From Nanosynbacter sp. (lineage in GTDB: Bacteria; Patescibacteriota; Saccharimonadia; Saccharimonadales; Saccharimonadaceae), in NCBI GenBank assembly GCA_015257635.1, contig JABZJU010000021.1, forward strand, positions 1 to 7,407: DNA of 7,407 bases. Reading direction: 5' to 3'. A program made the translations under genes and the position numbers. Below, in pieces: positions 1 to 3,820 of the stretch. The notes beneath the pieces were generated by a model that ran no database searches, had not been told where the DNA came from, and was given only the letters and a program-made list of their open reading frames with translations. Position 1 is the first letter of the stretch. Every line of letters starts with the position of its first letter.

Positions 1-1
1 T

Positions 2-997
2 GACAATCTAATCTCAGATAACGCCGAGCTGATTTCGCAAATGGATCCAGCTTTGCCAGATACGGTTGGCTACAGCGGGATTTCTCGGGTGAAGCAAAAA
101 GACGGGTCGTTTGATTTGACGCCGTTGTTTATTGGTAGTCAGGGAAGTCTGGGTGTGATTTGCGAAGTTATTATGAAGGCGCAATTTATTCGTCCAGAAT
201 ATTCAGTTGTTGCCGCATCATATAAAAAGTTGTCAGACGCGCAATCAGCCGTGGAATTAGCGATGAAAAATAAGGCGTCGGCGGTGGAAATAATCGACGG
301 GCGATTCTTCCGTCAGGCTGCGGTCGTCGGTAAAGTGGTTGAGTGGGCGCCGAAAGAATGCTTTAAGGGTGCGGTGGTCTTGGCTATCTTTGACGACTTT
401 TCTGACAGAGCGCGCAATAAAGCCGCGAAGAAATTGACTCGAAAATTGGAATCATCAGAAGCGATTGACATAAAAACTCTGCACTTGGAAGAGCAGGATT
501 TGTTTAGCCTGCACTCTGTTTTGGCTTTGGCGGAAACTCCGAGCGAGCCGCATATGATCACACCGCGCGTTTTCTCAGGGATTTTAATGGCACCAGAAAA
601 GATTGACAGTTTTCTTAGCGAGTTGAAGTCGCTGGAATCTAAGTACGGCGTAGATTTGCCAGTCTTTGTTGACTTTTCAAGCGATTATATTTCTCTGCAT
701 CCGACGTTTGATAGTAAAAAAGTGAGTGAACGCCAGAAGATTCTTCAATTGTTGGCGGAAATTTCTCAGATTGTTGATAAGTACGAAGGTTCATTTGCAG
801 GATTTGGTGGCGACGGAAGGCTGAAGGCTAACTTTATCTATAAAAATTTGCCAGATGATGAAAAACAATTATACGCGAAGGTGAAAAAAATCTTTGATCC
901 AGCTGGAATTTTTAATCCAGGAATTAAAGCGGAGGCTCAACCAAAGGAGTTGGCAGCGGAGTTAAACGCGTGGTGCAAGCTTCGTAATCAAGCTTGA
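2..997 (+). CDS. FAD-linked oxidase (GlcD/lactate dehydrogenase-like), 3' part
   Basis: The frame is open from the left edge (first full codon at 2), so the N-terminus lies outside the window and the first internal ATG at 41 is not a convincing start. The visible 331 residues resemble the end of a PCMH-type FAD-binding domain followed by an FAD-oxidase C-terminal domain. The stretch LTPLFIGSQGSLGVI (about 116-160) matches the FAD-contacting LfvGSeGtLGiit signature of the GlcD/D-lactate dehydrogenase family. FDPAGIFNPGI (about 893-925) matches the family's C-terminal FDPxgilNPGk signature. Such enzymes oxidise 2-hydroxy acids or related substrates; the substrate here cannot be told. The usual HxGDGNxH-like segment of the C-terminal domain appears as GFGGDGRLKANF (about 802-837), lacking both histidines, so the chemistry may differ from glycolate or lactate oxidation. 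The stop codon overlaps the -35 box of the downstream tRNA gene. Confidence 0.85.
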   Translation, partial: DNLISDNAELISQMDPALPDTVGYSGISRVKQKDGSFDLTPLFIGSQGSLGVICEVIMKAQFIRPEYSVVAASYKKLSDAQSAVELAMKNKASAVEIIDGRFFRQAAVVGKVVEWAPKECFKGAVVLAIFDDFSDRARNKAAKKLTRKLESSEAIDIKTLHLEEQDLFSLHSVLALAETPSEPHMITPRVFSGILMAPEKIDSFLSELKSLESKYGVDLPVFVDFSSDYISLHPTFDSKKVSERQKILQLLAEISQIVDKYEGSFAGFGGDGRLKANFIYKNLPDDEKQLYAKVKKIFDPAGIFNPGIKAEAQPKELAAELNAWCKLRNQA

Positions 998-1022
998 TAC
1001 TGGGTGAGAATTGGGCTATAAT
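994..1022 (+). promoter_or_regulatory. Promoter of tRNA-Leu
   Basis: A -35 box TTGATA (994-999) and a perfect -10 box TATAAT (1017-1022) are separated by exactly 17 bp. Expected transcription start is near 1029, nine bases before the mature tRNA 5' end. The -35 box contains the TGA stop codon (995-997) of the upstream oxidase, so the two genes are packed as tightly as possible while the tRNA keeps its own promoter. Confidence 0.85.
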
Positions 1023-1037
1023 TGACGCGTAGCCCAT

Positions 1038-1124
1038 GCGGATGTGGCGGAATTGGTAGACGCGCTAGCTTCAGGTGCTAGTGTACGCAAGTACGTGAAG
1101 GTTCAAGTCCTTTCATCCGCACCA
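1038..1124 (+). tRNA. tRNA-Leu (anticodon CAG)
   Basis: A class II tRNA cloverleaf can be folded by eye. The acceptor stem is GCGGATG (1038-1044) with CATCCGC (1114-1120). The anticodon stem is CTAGC (1065-1069) with GCTAG (1077-1081), enclosing loop TTCAGGT with anticodon CAG at 1072-1074. A long variable arm follows, with stem GTAC/GTAC and a GCAA loop (1083-1094). The T arm has loop TTCAAGT, with a G-T wobble closing its stem. The discriminator A and the CCA end (1122-1124) are encoded. The long variable arm and A discriminator fit leucine, and the tRNA would read CUG codons. Confidence 0.96.
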
Positions 1125-1148
1125 AGAACTGAGATTTTTCACCATAAG

Positions 1149-1176
1149 AAAATCACCCTGAGATTGGGTGATTTTT
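1149..1176 (+). terminator. Intrinsic terminator after tRNA-Leu
   Basis: A perfect 10-bp stem, AAAATCACCC (1149-1158) with GGGTGATTTT (1166-1175), encloses a 7-nt loop and ends in a T run. It lies 24 nt after the tRNA. Read on the minus strand it ends in ATTTTCTT, so it could also stop transcription arriving from the convergent 68-residue gene. Confidence 0.88.
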
Positions 1177-1194
1177 GTTAGCTTAAATTCAGAG

Positions 1195-1240
1195 TCTACA
1201 TGACAGGCAATCGCAAAAGAACAACTGCCTGCCATGTAGA
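1195..1240. repeat. Long hairpin in the 3' region of the 68-residue gene
   Basis: TCTACATG-A-CAGGCA (1195-1209) pairs with TGCCTG-C-CATGTAGA (1226-1240): 14 of 15 positions pair around a single A/C mismatch, with a 16-nt loop. No T tract follows on either strand, so it does not look like an intrinsic terminator. On the minus strand it would lie in the 3' untranslated part of the small-gene transcript, where it could protect the RNA end or act as a processing site. Function is inference. Confidence 0.6.
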
Positions 1241-1260
1241 TCTATCGAATCGCTGGTGTC

Positions 1261-1282
1261 CCTAGAGGTGTCAAACTCTAGG
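1261..1282. repeat. Hairpin overlapping the stop codon of the 68-residue gene
   Basis: CCTAGAG (1261-1267) and CTCTAGG (1276-1282) form a perfect 7-bp inverted repeat with an 8-nt loop. On the minus strand it starts on the TAG stop codon (1278-1280) of the small acidic protein gene. No T tract follows. Confidence 0.5.
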
Positions 1283-1484
1283 ACTCAGACGAGTCGTCCT
1301 CGGAGAGCATCTCGGCATCCTGCCGAAGGACGTCCAGGATGTTGTCCAAGCGTTCCACTTGGTTATCCCAACGACGAGCCCCGTTGAGAGTCATTCGCGC
1401 CTCCTCTCCCGCAATGCGGTAGAGAGACCTAAGCTCGGTCTCAAGATCGTCCAAGTCTCCTGTAAAATCTCGAAGGTCTTTCAT
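1278..1484 (-). CDS. Small acidic helical protein of unknown function (68 aa)
   Basis: I do not recognise this family. The 68-residue product has a single lysine and is very rich in Asp and Glu, ending in EDDSSES. It is almost free of helix breakers, with leucine and isoleucine spacing that suggests one long amphipathic helix or a coiled-coil hairpin. There is no signal peptide or membrane segment, so it is probably cytoplasmic. Reality of the gene is supported by a GAAAGG Shine-Dalgarno eight bases before the ATG (start codon 1482-1484), a very good minus-strand promoter at 1676-1704, and a codon pattern with many C- and G-ending codons (GAC, CTC, GAG, AAC). That pattern sets the segment apart from its AT-richer surroundings. 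It is convergent with the tRNA-Leu gene and divergent from the methyltransferase gene. A role as a small regulator, inhibitor or acidic binding partner is only a guess. Confidence 0.65.
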   Translation of the reverse strand: MKDLRDFTGDLDDLETELRSLYRIAGEEARMTLNGARRWDNQVERLDNILDVLRQDAEMLSEDDSSES

Positions 1485-1530
1485 TGCCTTTACCTTTCTG
1501 GTGTTCTCATCTCTGCGGGTGTGCAGCGAA

Positions 1531-1551
1531 GTATTGTTCTCTTAACAATAC
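1531..1551. repeat. Perfect 8-bp inverted repeat in the leader of the 68-residue gene
   Basis: GTATTGTT (1531-1538) and AACAATAC (1544-1551) flank a 5-nt loop. On the minus transcript the hairpin sits about 45 nt upstream of the start codon. It may be an RNA structure or a protein-binding palindrome. Confidence 0.55.
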
Positions 1552-1625
1552 AAGACGAGATCTTATTTCTCTTGGCATTCAAAAAAGAAATAAAACCTCA
1601 CCTTGTATTCGATTGCCTGTCAAAG

Positions 1626-1670
1626 TACGCTTTCGGACAAGGATTTACTCAACTCATCAACGAAAGCTAC
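1626..1670 (-). repeat. 5'-terminal stem-loop of the 68-residue gene transcript
   Basis: GCTTTCG (1629-1635) and CGAAAGC (1661-1667) are perfect complements 25 nt apart. The stem extends by three more pairs (GTA with TAC) if one base is bulged. Its outer edge coincides with the predicted minus-strand transcription start near 1669, so the mRNA would begin with this stem-loop, a common 5'-end stabilising arrangement. Confidence 0.5.
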
Positions 1671-1675
1671 TTTCA

Positions 1676-1704
1676 CTTATATCACACTTGTGTAAAAAAG
1701 TCAA
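1676..1704 (-). promoter_or_regulatory. Strong extended -10 promoter for the 68-residue gene
   Basis: Reading the minus strand, TTGACT (1704-1699) and TATAAG (1681-1676) are separated by 17 bp, and a TG dinucleotide one base upstream of the -10 makes it an extended -10. Predicted start is near 1669, leaving a leader of about 185 nt before the ATG. No convincing gene lies in that leader, only the stem-loops listed separately. Confidence 0.75.
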
Positions 1705-1721
1705 TAGAAGGCTCTCAACTT

Positions 1722-1751
1722 TTGTTATTTGTTCAGGAACTTTGATAAAAT
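1722..1751 (+). promoter_or_regulatory. Promoter of the RNA methyltransferase gene
   Basis: TTGTTA (1722-1727), an 18-bp spacer and TAAAAT (1746-1751) with a TG extension (1743-1744) point to a start at about 1758-1759, that is, at the ATG itself. It is back-to-back with the minus-strand promoter at 1676-1704. Confidence 0.6.
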
Positions 1752-1758
1752 AACAGAG

Positions 1759-2304
1759 ATGGAAGATAAAAGAAACGTCATTGATAAGTTTAAGGGTCGG
1801 AGCGAATCGGAGATTATAAATGAGTTGGATTCTGAAGATCACGGTTTGGTGATTGCGCTGGAAAATACCGAGCGAGATTTTAATATGGGGACAATTGTCA
1901 GGAGCGCTAATGCGTTTGGCGTGCGGCAGATTTATGTTATTGGGCGCAGGCAGTGGAATAAACGTGGTGCCATGATGACGGATAAATACCTTCACATTGC
2001 GTATTTGGCGACGACGGAAGAGTTTGTTGAGAAAATGCGGACTGAAGGCAGGGAAATTATTGCTATTGATAATATCCCAGGAAGTGTTAATATGTCGCAG
2101 ACGAGTTTACCGAAGCGTGCGGTTTTGGTATTTGGGCAAGAAGGGCCGGGGATTTCTGCAGAACTGGCTGGCGCTGCGGATCAGATTGTGGCGATTGAGC
2201 AGTTTGGCTCGACTCGTTCTATAAACGTCGGTGCGGCAGCGACTGTGGCGATGTATTGTTGGTTGCAACAGAATGTATTGACGTTGTCGAGGGGTGATTT
2301 ATAG
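1759..2304 (+). CDS. SpoU/TrmH-family RNA 2'-O-ribose methyltransferase
   Basis: The 181-residue product carries the three SPOUT (SpoU class) motifs of AdoMet-dependent RNA ribose methyltransferases. Motif 1 is NMGTIVRSA (42-50, catalytic-type Arg48), motif 2 is FGQEGPGIS (125-133), and motif 3 is IEQFGSTRSINVGAAATVA (146-164). The last two would form the trefoil knot that binds AdoMet. It should 2'-O-methylate a tRNA or rRNA ribose; the target cannot be told from the sequence. The length fits a bare SpoU domain with a short N-terminal extension and no separate RNA-binding domain. I chose ATG at 1759; an in-frame TTG at 1729 lies upstream of the -10 box and would not be transcribed from it. 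There is no Shine-Dalgarno, and the -10 position implies a leaderless mRNA. The 3' end overlaps the convergent M16-like gene by 6 nt. Confidence 0.92.
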   Translation: MEDKRNVIDKFKGRSESEIINELDSEDHGLVIALENTERDFNMGTIVRSANAFGVRQIYVIGRRQWNKRGAMMTDKYLHIAYLATTEEFVEKMRTEGREIIAIDNIPGSVNMSQTSLPKRAVLVFGQEGPGISAELAGAADQIVAIEQFGSTRSINVGAAATVAMYCWLQQNVLTLSRGDL

Positions 2305-3252
2305 ATCAATTGAGCTACTTCCGTAGTGTAGGCTGTATGATACTGCTTGTAATATTTTTTTCATGTTATCTGAAGTAGTGATGTTTTTCCATCCTTGTGA
2401 ACCTATTAGAACTCCAAGATTCTGTGCCGTATAAGATATATCTGGTGCAAAGTGTGGATTGTGAGAATATGACGCGGAAGACAAATACGCAGAAAACCTC
2501 ATTAATACATTCGGCGTGATGATCTCATTTATGGTTTTTCTGGATAATAAAGCAACTTCTTCTAAATCTATTTCTGATTGAGAATGTCTATTGACAGAAA
2601 AAGTGGCAGTATAGGTCATGGTTGTGTCGTCGTTGTTTATATGTTCACTACTAAAATATGTACTGAAATTATGACAAATTCTCTGTCCAACTGATAGTCC
2701 TATAAATCTAGCTAGCTCACACCATAATGCGCAGATTTGTAGAGGCTGGTCTTTGATCTCGATGTTTAATTCTAAAGGTGAATTAATATTTGATAGTTGA
2801 TTTGTCGGGTATATTAAATCGACAACGTCTTCATTTATAGCCTTTGTATCTGGCAGTAGGCTAACTGAATCTATATTTTTCCAGGATTTCGTGTTGAGTT
2901 TTTTCAGCTCTTTAATTACTCTTTCTGGATTGCCGATATAAAGCATATTGGGCTCTTCGGCGCCTATTTGGGATATCGCTTGCGCGACCGGCAGATATCC
3001 AGATTTCTCCGACCCTAAGTCGGCTTTCATGGTTGCTATATTATTTAATAATTTTTCGGATTTATTATTATAGCATTCACCGTTAATGACTATTATGCCC
3101 GATTCGTAGGTTTCGCCGTTTAATGAATAGTCTAATAGCTTATATCTATTGTGCTGGTAAAGATATTCTGTAATCGTAGACACAAATAAATGCTCATAGG
3201 CGTGAGCTAGCTGAACGCAGGGGTGATATTTAACTATTGTAAAATATTTCAT
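2299..3252 (-). CDS. Putative M16-like metallopeptidase-fold protein (317 aa)
   Basis: I do not recognise a close family. Near the N-terminus, HAYEH (residues 17-21) followed by LF matches the inverted zinc-binding HxxEH motif of M16 (insulinase/pitrilysin) peptidases. The following NGETYESGIIVINGECY resembles the strand region after that motif in M16 proteins. Glu99 and Glu100 lie 78-79 residues after His21, close to the usual spacing of the third M16 ligand. At 317 residues it is shorter than a typical single M16 subunit (about 400-450). There is no signal peptide or obvious membrane helix. The gene is richer in A/T-ending codons (ATA, TTA, AAT) than its neighbours, which suggests a fast-evolving or acquired gene. 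The ATG (3250-3252) has an in-frame TAA three codons upstream and no Shine-Dalgarno. It overlaps the methyltransferase gene tail-to-tail by 6 nt. The gene call is firm; the M16 relation is a motif-based hypothesis. Confidence 0.7.
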   Translation of the reverse strand: MKYFTIVKYHPCVQLAHAYEHLFVSTITEYLYQHNRYKLLDYSLNGETYESGIIVINGECYNNKSEKLLNNIATMKADLGSEKSGYLPVAQAISQIGAEEPNMLYIGNPERVIKELKKLNTKSWKNIDSVSLLPDTKAINEDVVDLIYPTNQLSNINSPLELNIEIKDQPLQICALWCELARFIGLSVGQRICHNFSTYFSSEHINNDDTTMTYTATFSVNRHSQSEIDLEEVALLSRKTINEIITPNVLMRFSAYLSSASYSHNPHFAPDISYTAQNLGVLIGSQGWKNITTSDNMKKILQAVSYSLHYGSSSIDL

Positions 3253-3258
3253 ATGAAC

Positions 3259-3264
3259 AGTTTA
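3259..3264 (-). promoter_or_regulatory. Possible extended -10 of the M16-like gene
   Basis: On the minus strand TGC-TAAACT lies with its last base 7 nt before the A of the ATG (3252), which would give a leaderless mRNA. The hexamer matches TATAAT at only 4 of 6 positions and no good -35 is visible, so this rests on position and the TG extension. Confidence 0.35.
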
Positions 3265-3266
3265 GC

Positions 3267-3297
3267 AAGAAAAAGAGTCGGTTTATAGACACGACTC
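3267..3297 (-). terminator. Intrinsic terminator of the 61-residue gene
   Basis: Reading the minus strand, GAGTCG (3297-3292), an 11-nt loop, CGACTC (3280-3275) and the run TTTTTCTT (3274-3267) make a standard terminator. It starts about 20 nt after the stop codon of the small basic protein gene and ends just before the putative -10 of the M16-like gene, separating the two transcripts. Confidence 0.75.
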
Positions 3298-3317
3298 AGG
3301 TCTTTGATGGCTAGCTG

Positions 3318-3503
3318 TCAGCGACGGAAACGCTTAGGATTGCGATTGCTCTTGATCCCGTCGTTGTGCGGGTTCGTGCTCTTTCGCTTAGACCGGTTGT
3401 CTCCGCTACGCAAGTGTGCGTTATTACGCTTCGTCGTACACTTGAAACACGGACAAATACTCTTGGAGAATCCGGTCATCGAGCAGTTGCTGCTGCGTGC
3501 CAT
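3318..3503 (-). CDS. Small basic cysteine-containing protein of unknown function (61 aa)
   Basis: I do not recognise this protein. It is strongly basic, with many Arg and Lys residues and a PKRFRR tail. It has four cysteines near the N-terminus spaced C-x9-C-x-C-x2-C (residues 7, 17, 19, 22), and the middle is rich in Asn, Ser and Arg. This composition suggests a zinc-stabilised nucleic-acid-binding or ribosome-associated peptide, but that is inference. The gene is well supported. An AGAGGTG Shine-Dalgarno precedes the ATG (3501-3503), a terminator follows the stop, a promoter lies upstream, and its codons favour C-ending forms (AAC, TTC, AAG, ATC, CAC) as in highly expressed genes. Two overlapping frames, at 3304-3510 (+) and 3424-3627 (-), lack these signals. 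It is divergent from the hisS attenuator region. Confidence 0.7.
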   Translation of the reverse strand: MARSSNCSMTGFSKSICPCFKCTTKRNNAHLRSGDNRSKRKSTNPHNDGIKSNRNPKRFRR

Positions 3504-3508
3504 GGTTT

Positions 3509-3525
3509 AACACCTCTTCAGTGTT
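3509..3525 (-). promoter_or_regulatory. Shine-Dalgarno of the 61-residue gene presented in a hairpin loop
   Basis: On the minus strand AACAC and GTGTT form a 5-bp stem whose 7-nt loop is TGAAGAG, so most of the ribosome-binding site sits in the loop. The start codon follows after AAACC. This could tune translation; the stem is short and its stability is uncertain. Confidence 0.5.
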
Positions 3526-3527
3526 GA

Positions 3528-3547
3528 GCGGAGAAGTTATTCTCCGC
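3528..3547 (-). repeat. Perfect 8-bp hairpin in the leader of the 61-residue gene
   Basis: GCGGAGAA (3528-3535) and TTCTCCGC (3540-3547) enclose a 4-nt loop. No T run follows on the minus strand, so it is probably a leader structure and not a terminator. It lies directly upstream of the hairpin that presents the Shine-Dalgarno. Confidence 0.65.
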
Positions 3548-3555
3548 GAAGTGGA

Positions 3556-3588
3556 GCGTCTCAAGCCCAATGGCTTTGGGCGAAACGC
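3556..3588 (-). repeat. Two-tier stem-loop in the leader of the 61-residue gene
   Basis: Inner stem GCCCAA (3565-3570) pairs with TTGGGC (3576-3581). Outer stem GCGT (3556-3559) pairs with ACGC (3585-3588) across a small internal loop. With the two hairpins nearer the ATG it makes a row of three in a leader of about 108 nt. Confidence 0.5.
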
Positions 3589-3617
3589 CAGCCCCTGCGA
3601 TTGCAAAAGCTGATATA

Positions 3618-3646
3618 TACATATCAATTATTAGGCTCGCCGTCAA
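3618..3646 (-). promoter_or_regulatory. Promoter of the 61-residue gene with a palindrome over the -10
   Basis: Minus strand TTGACG (3646-3641), a 17-bp spacer and TATGTA (3623-3618) preceded by TGA form an extended -10 promoter with predicted start near 3611. TGATAT (3611-3616) and ATATCA (3621-3626) make an inverted repeat over the -10, a possible operator. The -35 box is only 7 bp from the -35 of the divergent hisS leader promoter. Confidence 0.5.
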
Positions 3647-3653
3647 ACAGGTA

Positions 3654-3682
3654 TTTACAAAAAGCATGAAATTTACTACAAT
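3654..3682 (+). promoter_or_regulatory. Promoter of the hisS leader
   Basis: TTTACA (3654-3659) and TACAAT (3677-3682) are each 5 of 6 consensus and are separated by exactly 17 bp. The predicted start, seven bases after the last -10 base, is A3689, which is the A of the leader-peptide ATG. Confidence 0.75.
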
Positions 3683-3688
3683 AGACGC

Positions 3689-3733
3689 ATGATTTTACCT
3701 AAATTCCATCATTCACACGTGTTGCCGAGGTAG
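3689..3733 (+). CDS. Histidine leader peptide upstream of hisS (14 aa)
   Basis: This short reading frame encodes MILPKFHHSHVLPR and stops at TAG (3731-3733). Three of its 14 codons are histidine (CAT 3707, CAT 3710, CAC 3716), clustered as HHSH. It lies between a good promoter and a terminator hairpin directly upstream of the histidyl-tRNA synthetase gene. That is the layout of amino-acid leader peptides such as hisL or pheM in Enterobacteria. There is no Shine-Dalgarno, and the promoter predicts that the mRNA starts at the ATG itself, so initiation would be leaderless. The role is inferred: ribosome stalling at the His codons when charged tRNA-His is scarce would control read-through into hisS. 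The peptide itself probably has no other function. Confidence 0.7.
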   Translation: MILPKFHHSHVLPR

Positions 3734-3780
3734 GACTCTGATTTTTGATTGTACGCGCCGAGTTCTGCCTCGGCGTTTTT
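3723..3780 (+). promoter_or_regulatory. Attenuator of hisS: terminator with mutually exclusive pairings
   Basis: A compact terminator forms from CGCCGAG (3756-3762) and CTCGGCG (3769-3775) with a 6-nt loop, followed by TTTTT (3776-3780). A competing long helix can form between GCCGAGGTAGGACTC (3724-3738) and GAGTTCTGCCTCGGC (3760-3774): 13 Watson-Crick pairs plus two G-U wobbles, with a 21-nt loop. The long helix uses both arms of the compact one, so they cannot coexist. Its left arm covers the last leader codons and the stop codon, so the position of a translating ribosome decides which parts can pair. No other plus-strand gene ends here, which argues against an ordinary terminator. I infer ribosome-mediated attenuation in response to His-tRNA charging. 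Confidence 0.7.
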
Positions 3781-3820
3781 GATTGCTATAAATAAGAAAT
3801 AATGACATAATGGAGCTAAC

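Noticed and set aside
313..561. Minus-strand frame of 82 codons inside the oxidase gene
   Set aside because: It is antisense to a well-supported coding frame, has no promoter or Shine-Dalgarno, and its product shows no family features.
1507..1578. Minus-strand frame of 23 codons in the leader of the 68-residue gene (begins MPREIRSR)
   Set aside because: It could be an upstream reading frame, but there is no Shine-Dalgarno, no run of a regulatory codon and a hairpin lies within it. Not enough to call.
1359..1753. Two plus-strand frames opposite the small acidic gene and its leader
   Set aside because: No Shine-Dalgarno or promoter supports them, their products look like low-quality translations, and the minus-strand signals in the same DNA are much stronger.
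1729..1758. Upstream TTG start for the RNA methyltransferase
   Set aside because: It lies upstream of and across the predicted -10 box, adds residues not typical of the family, and has no Shine-Dalgarno; the ATG at 1759 fits better.
3304..3510. Plus-strand frame of 68 codons opposite the 61-residue gene
   Set aside because: Shadow of the minus-strand gene; leucine- and arginine-rich product typical of antisense translation, with no start signals.
3424..3627. Minus-strand frame of 67 codons overlapping the 61-residue gene and its leader
   Set aside because: Its C-terminal half looks protein-like, but its ATG lies upstream of the predicted transcription start and there is no ribosome-binding site. 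The SD, terminator and codon pattern support the other frame.
3689..3780. T-box riboswitch upstream of hisS
   Set aside because: The conserved T-box motif (AGGGTGGNACCGCG-like) and a specifier stem are absent, and the leader is too short; the His-codon frame explains the region better.
3783..3811. Second promoter just before hisS (TTGCTA-17-CATAAT with TG)
   Set aside because: It would start transcription near 3818, downstream of the hisS Shine-Dalgarno, making that site useless; kept only as a weak possibility.
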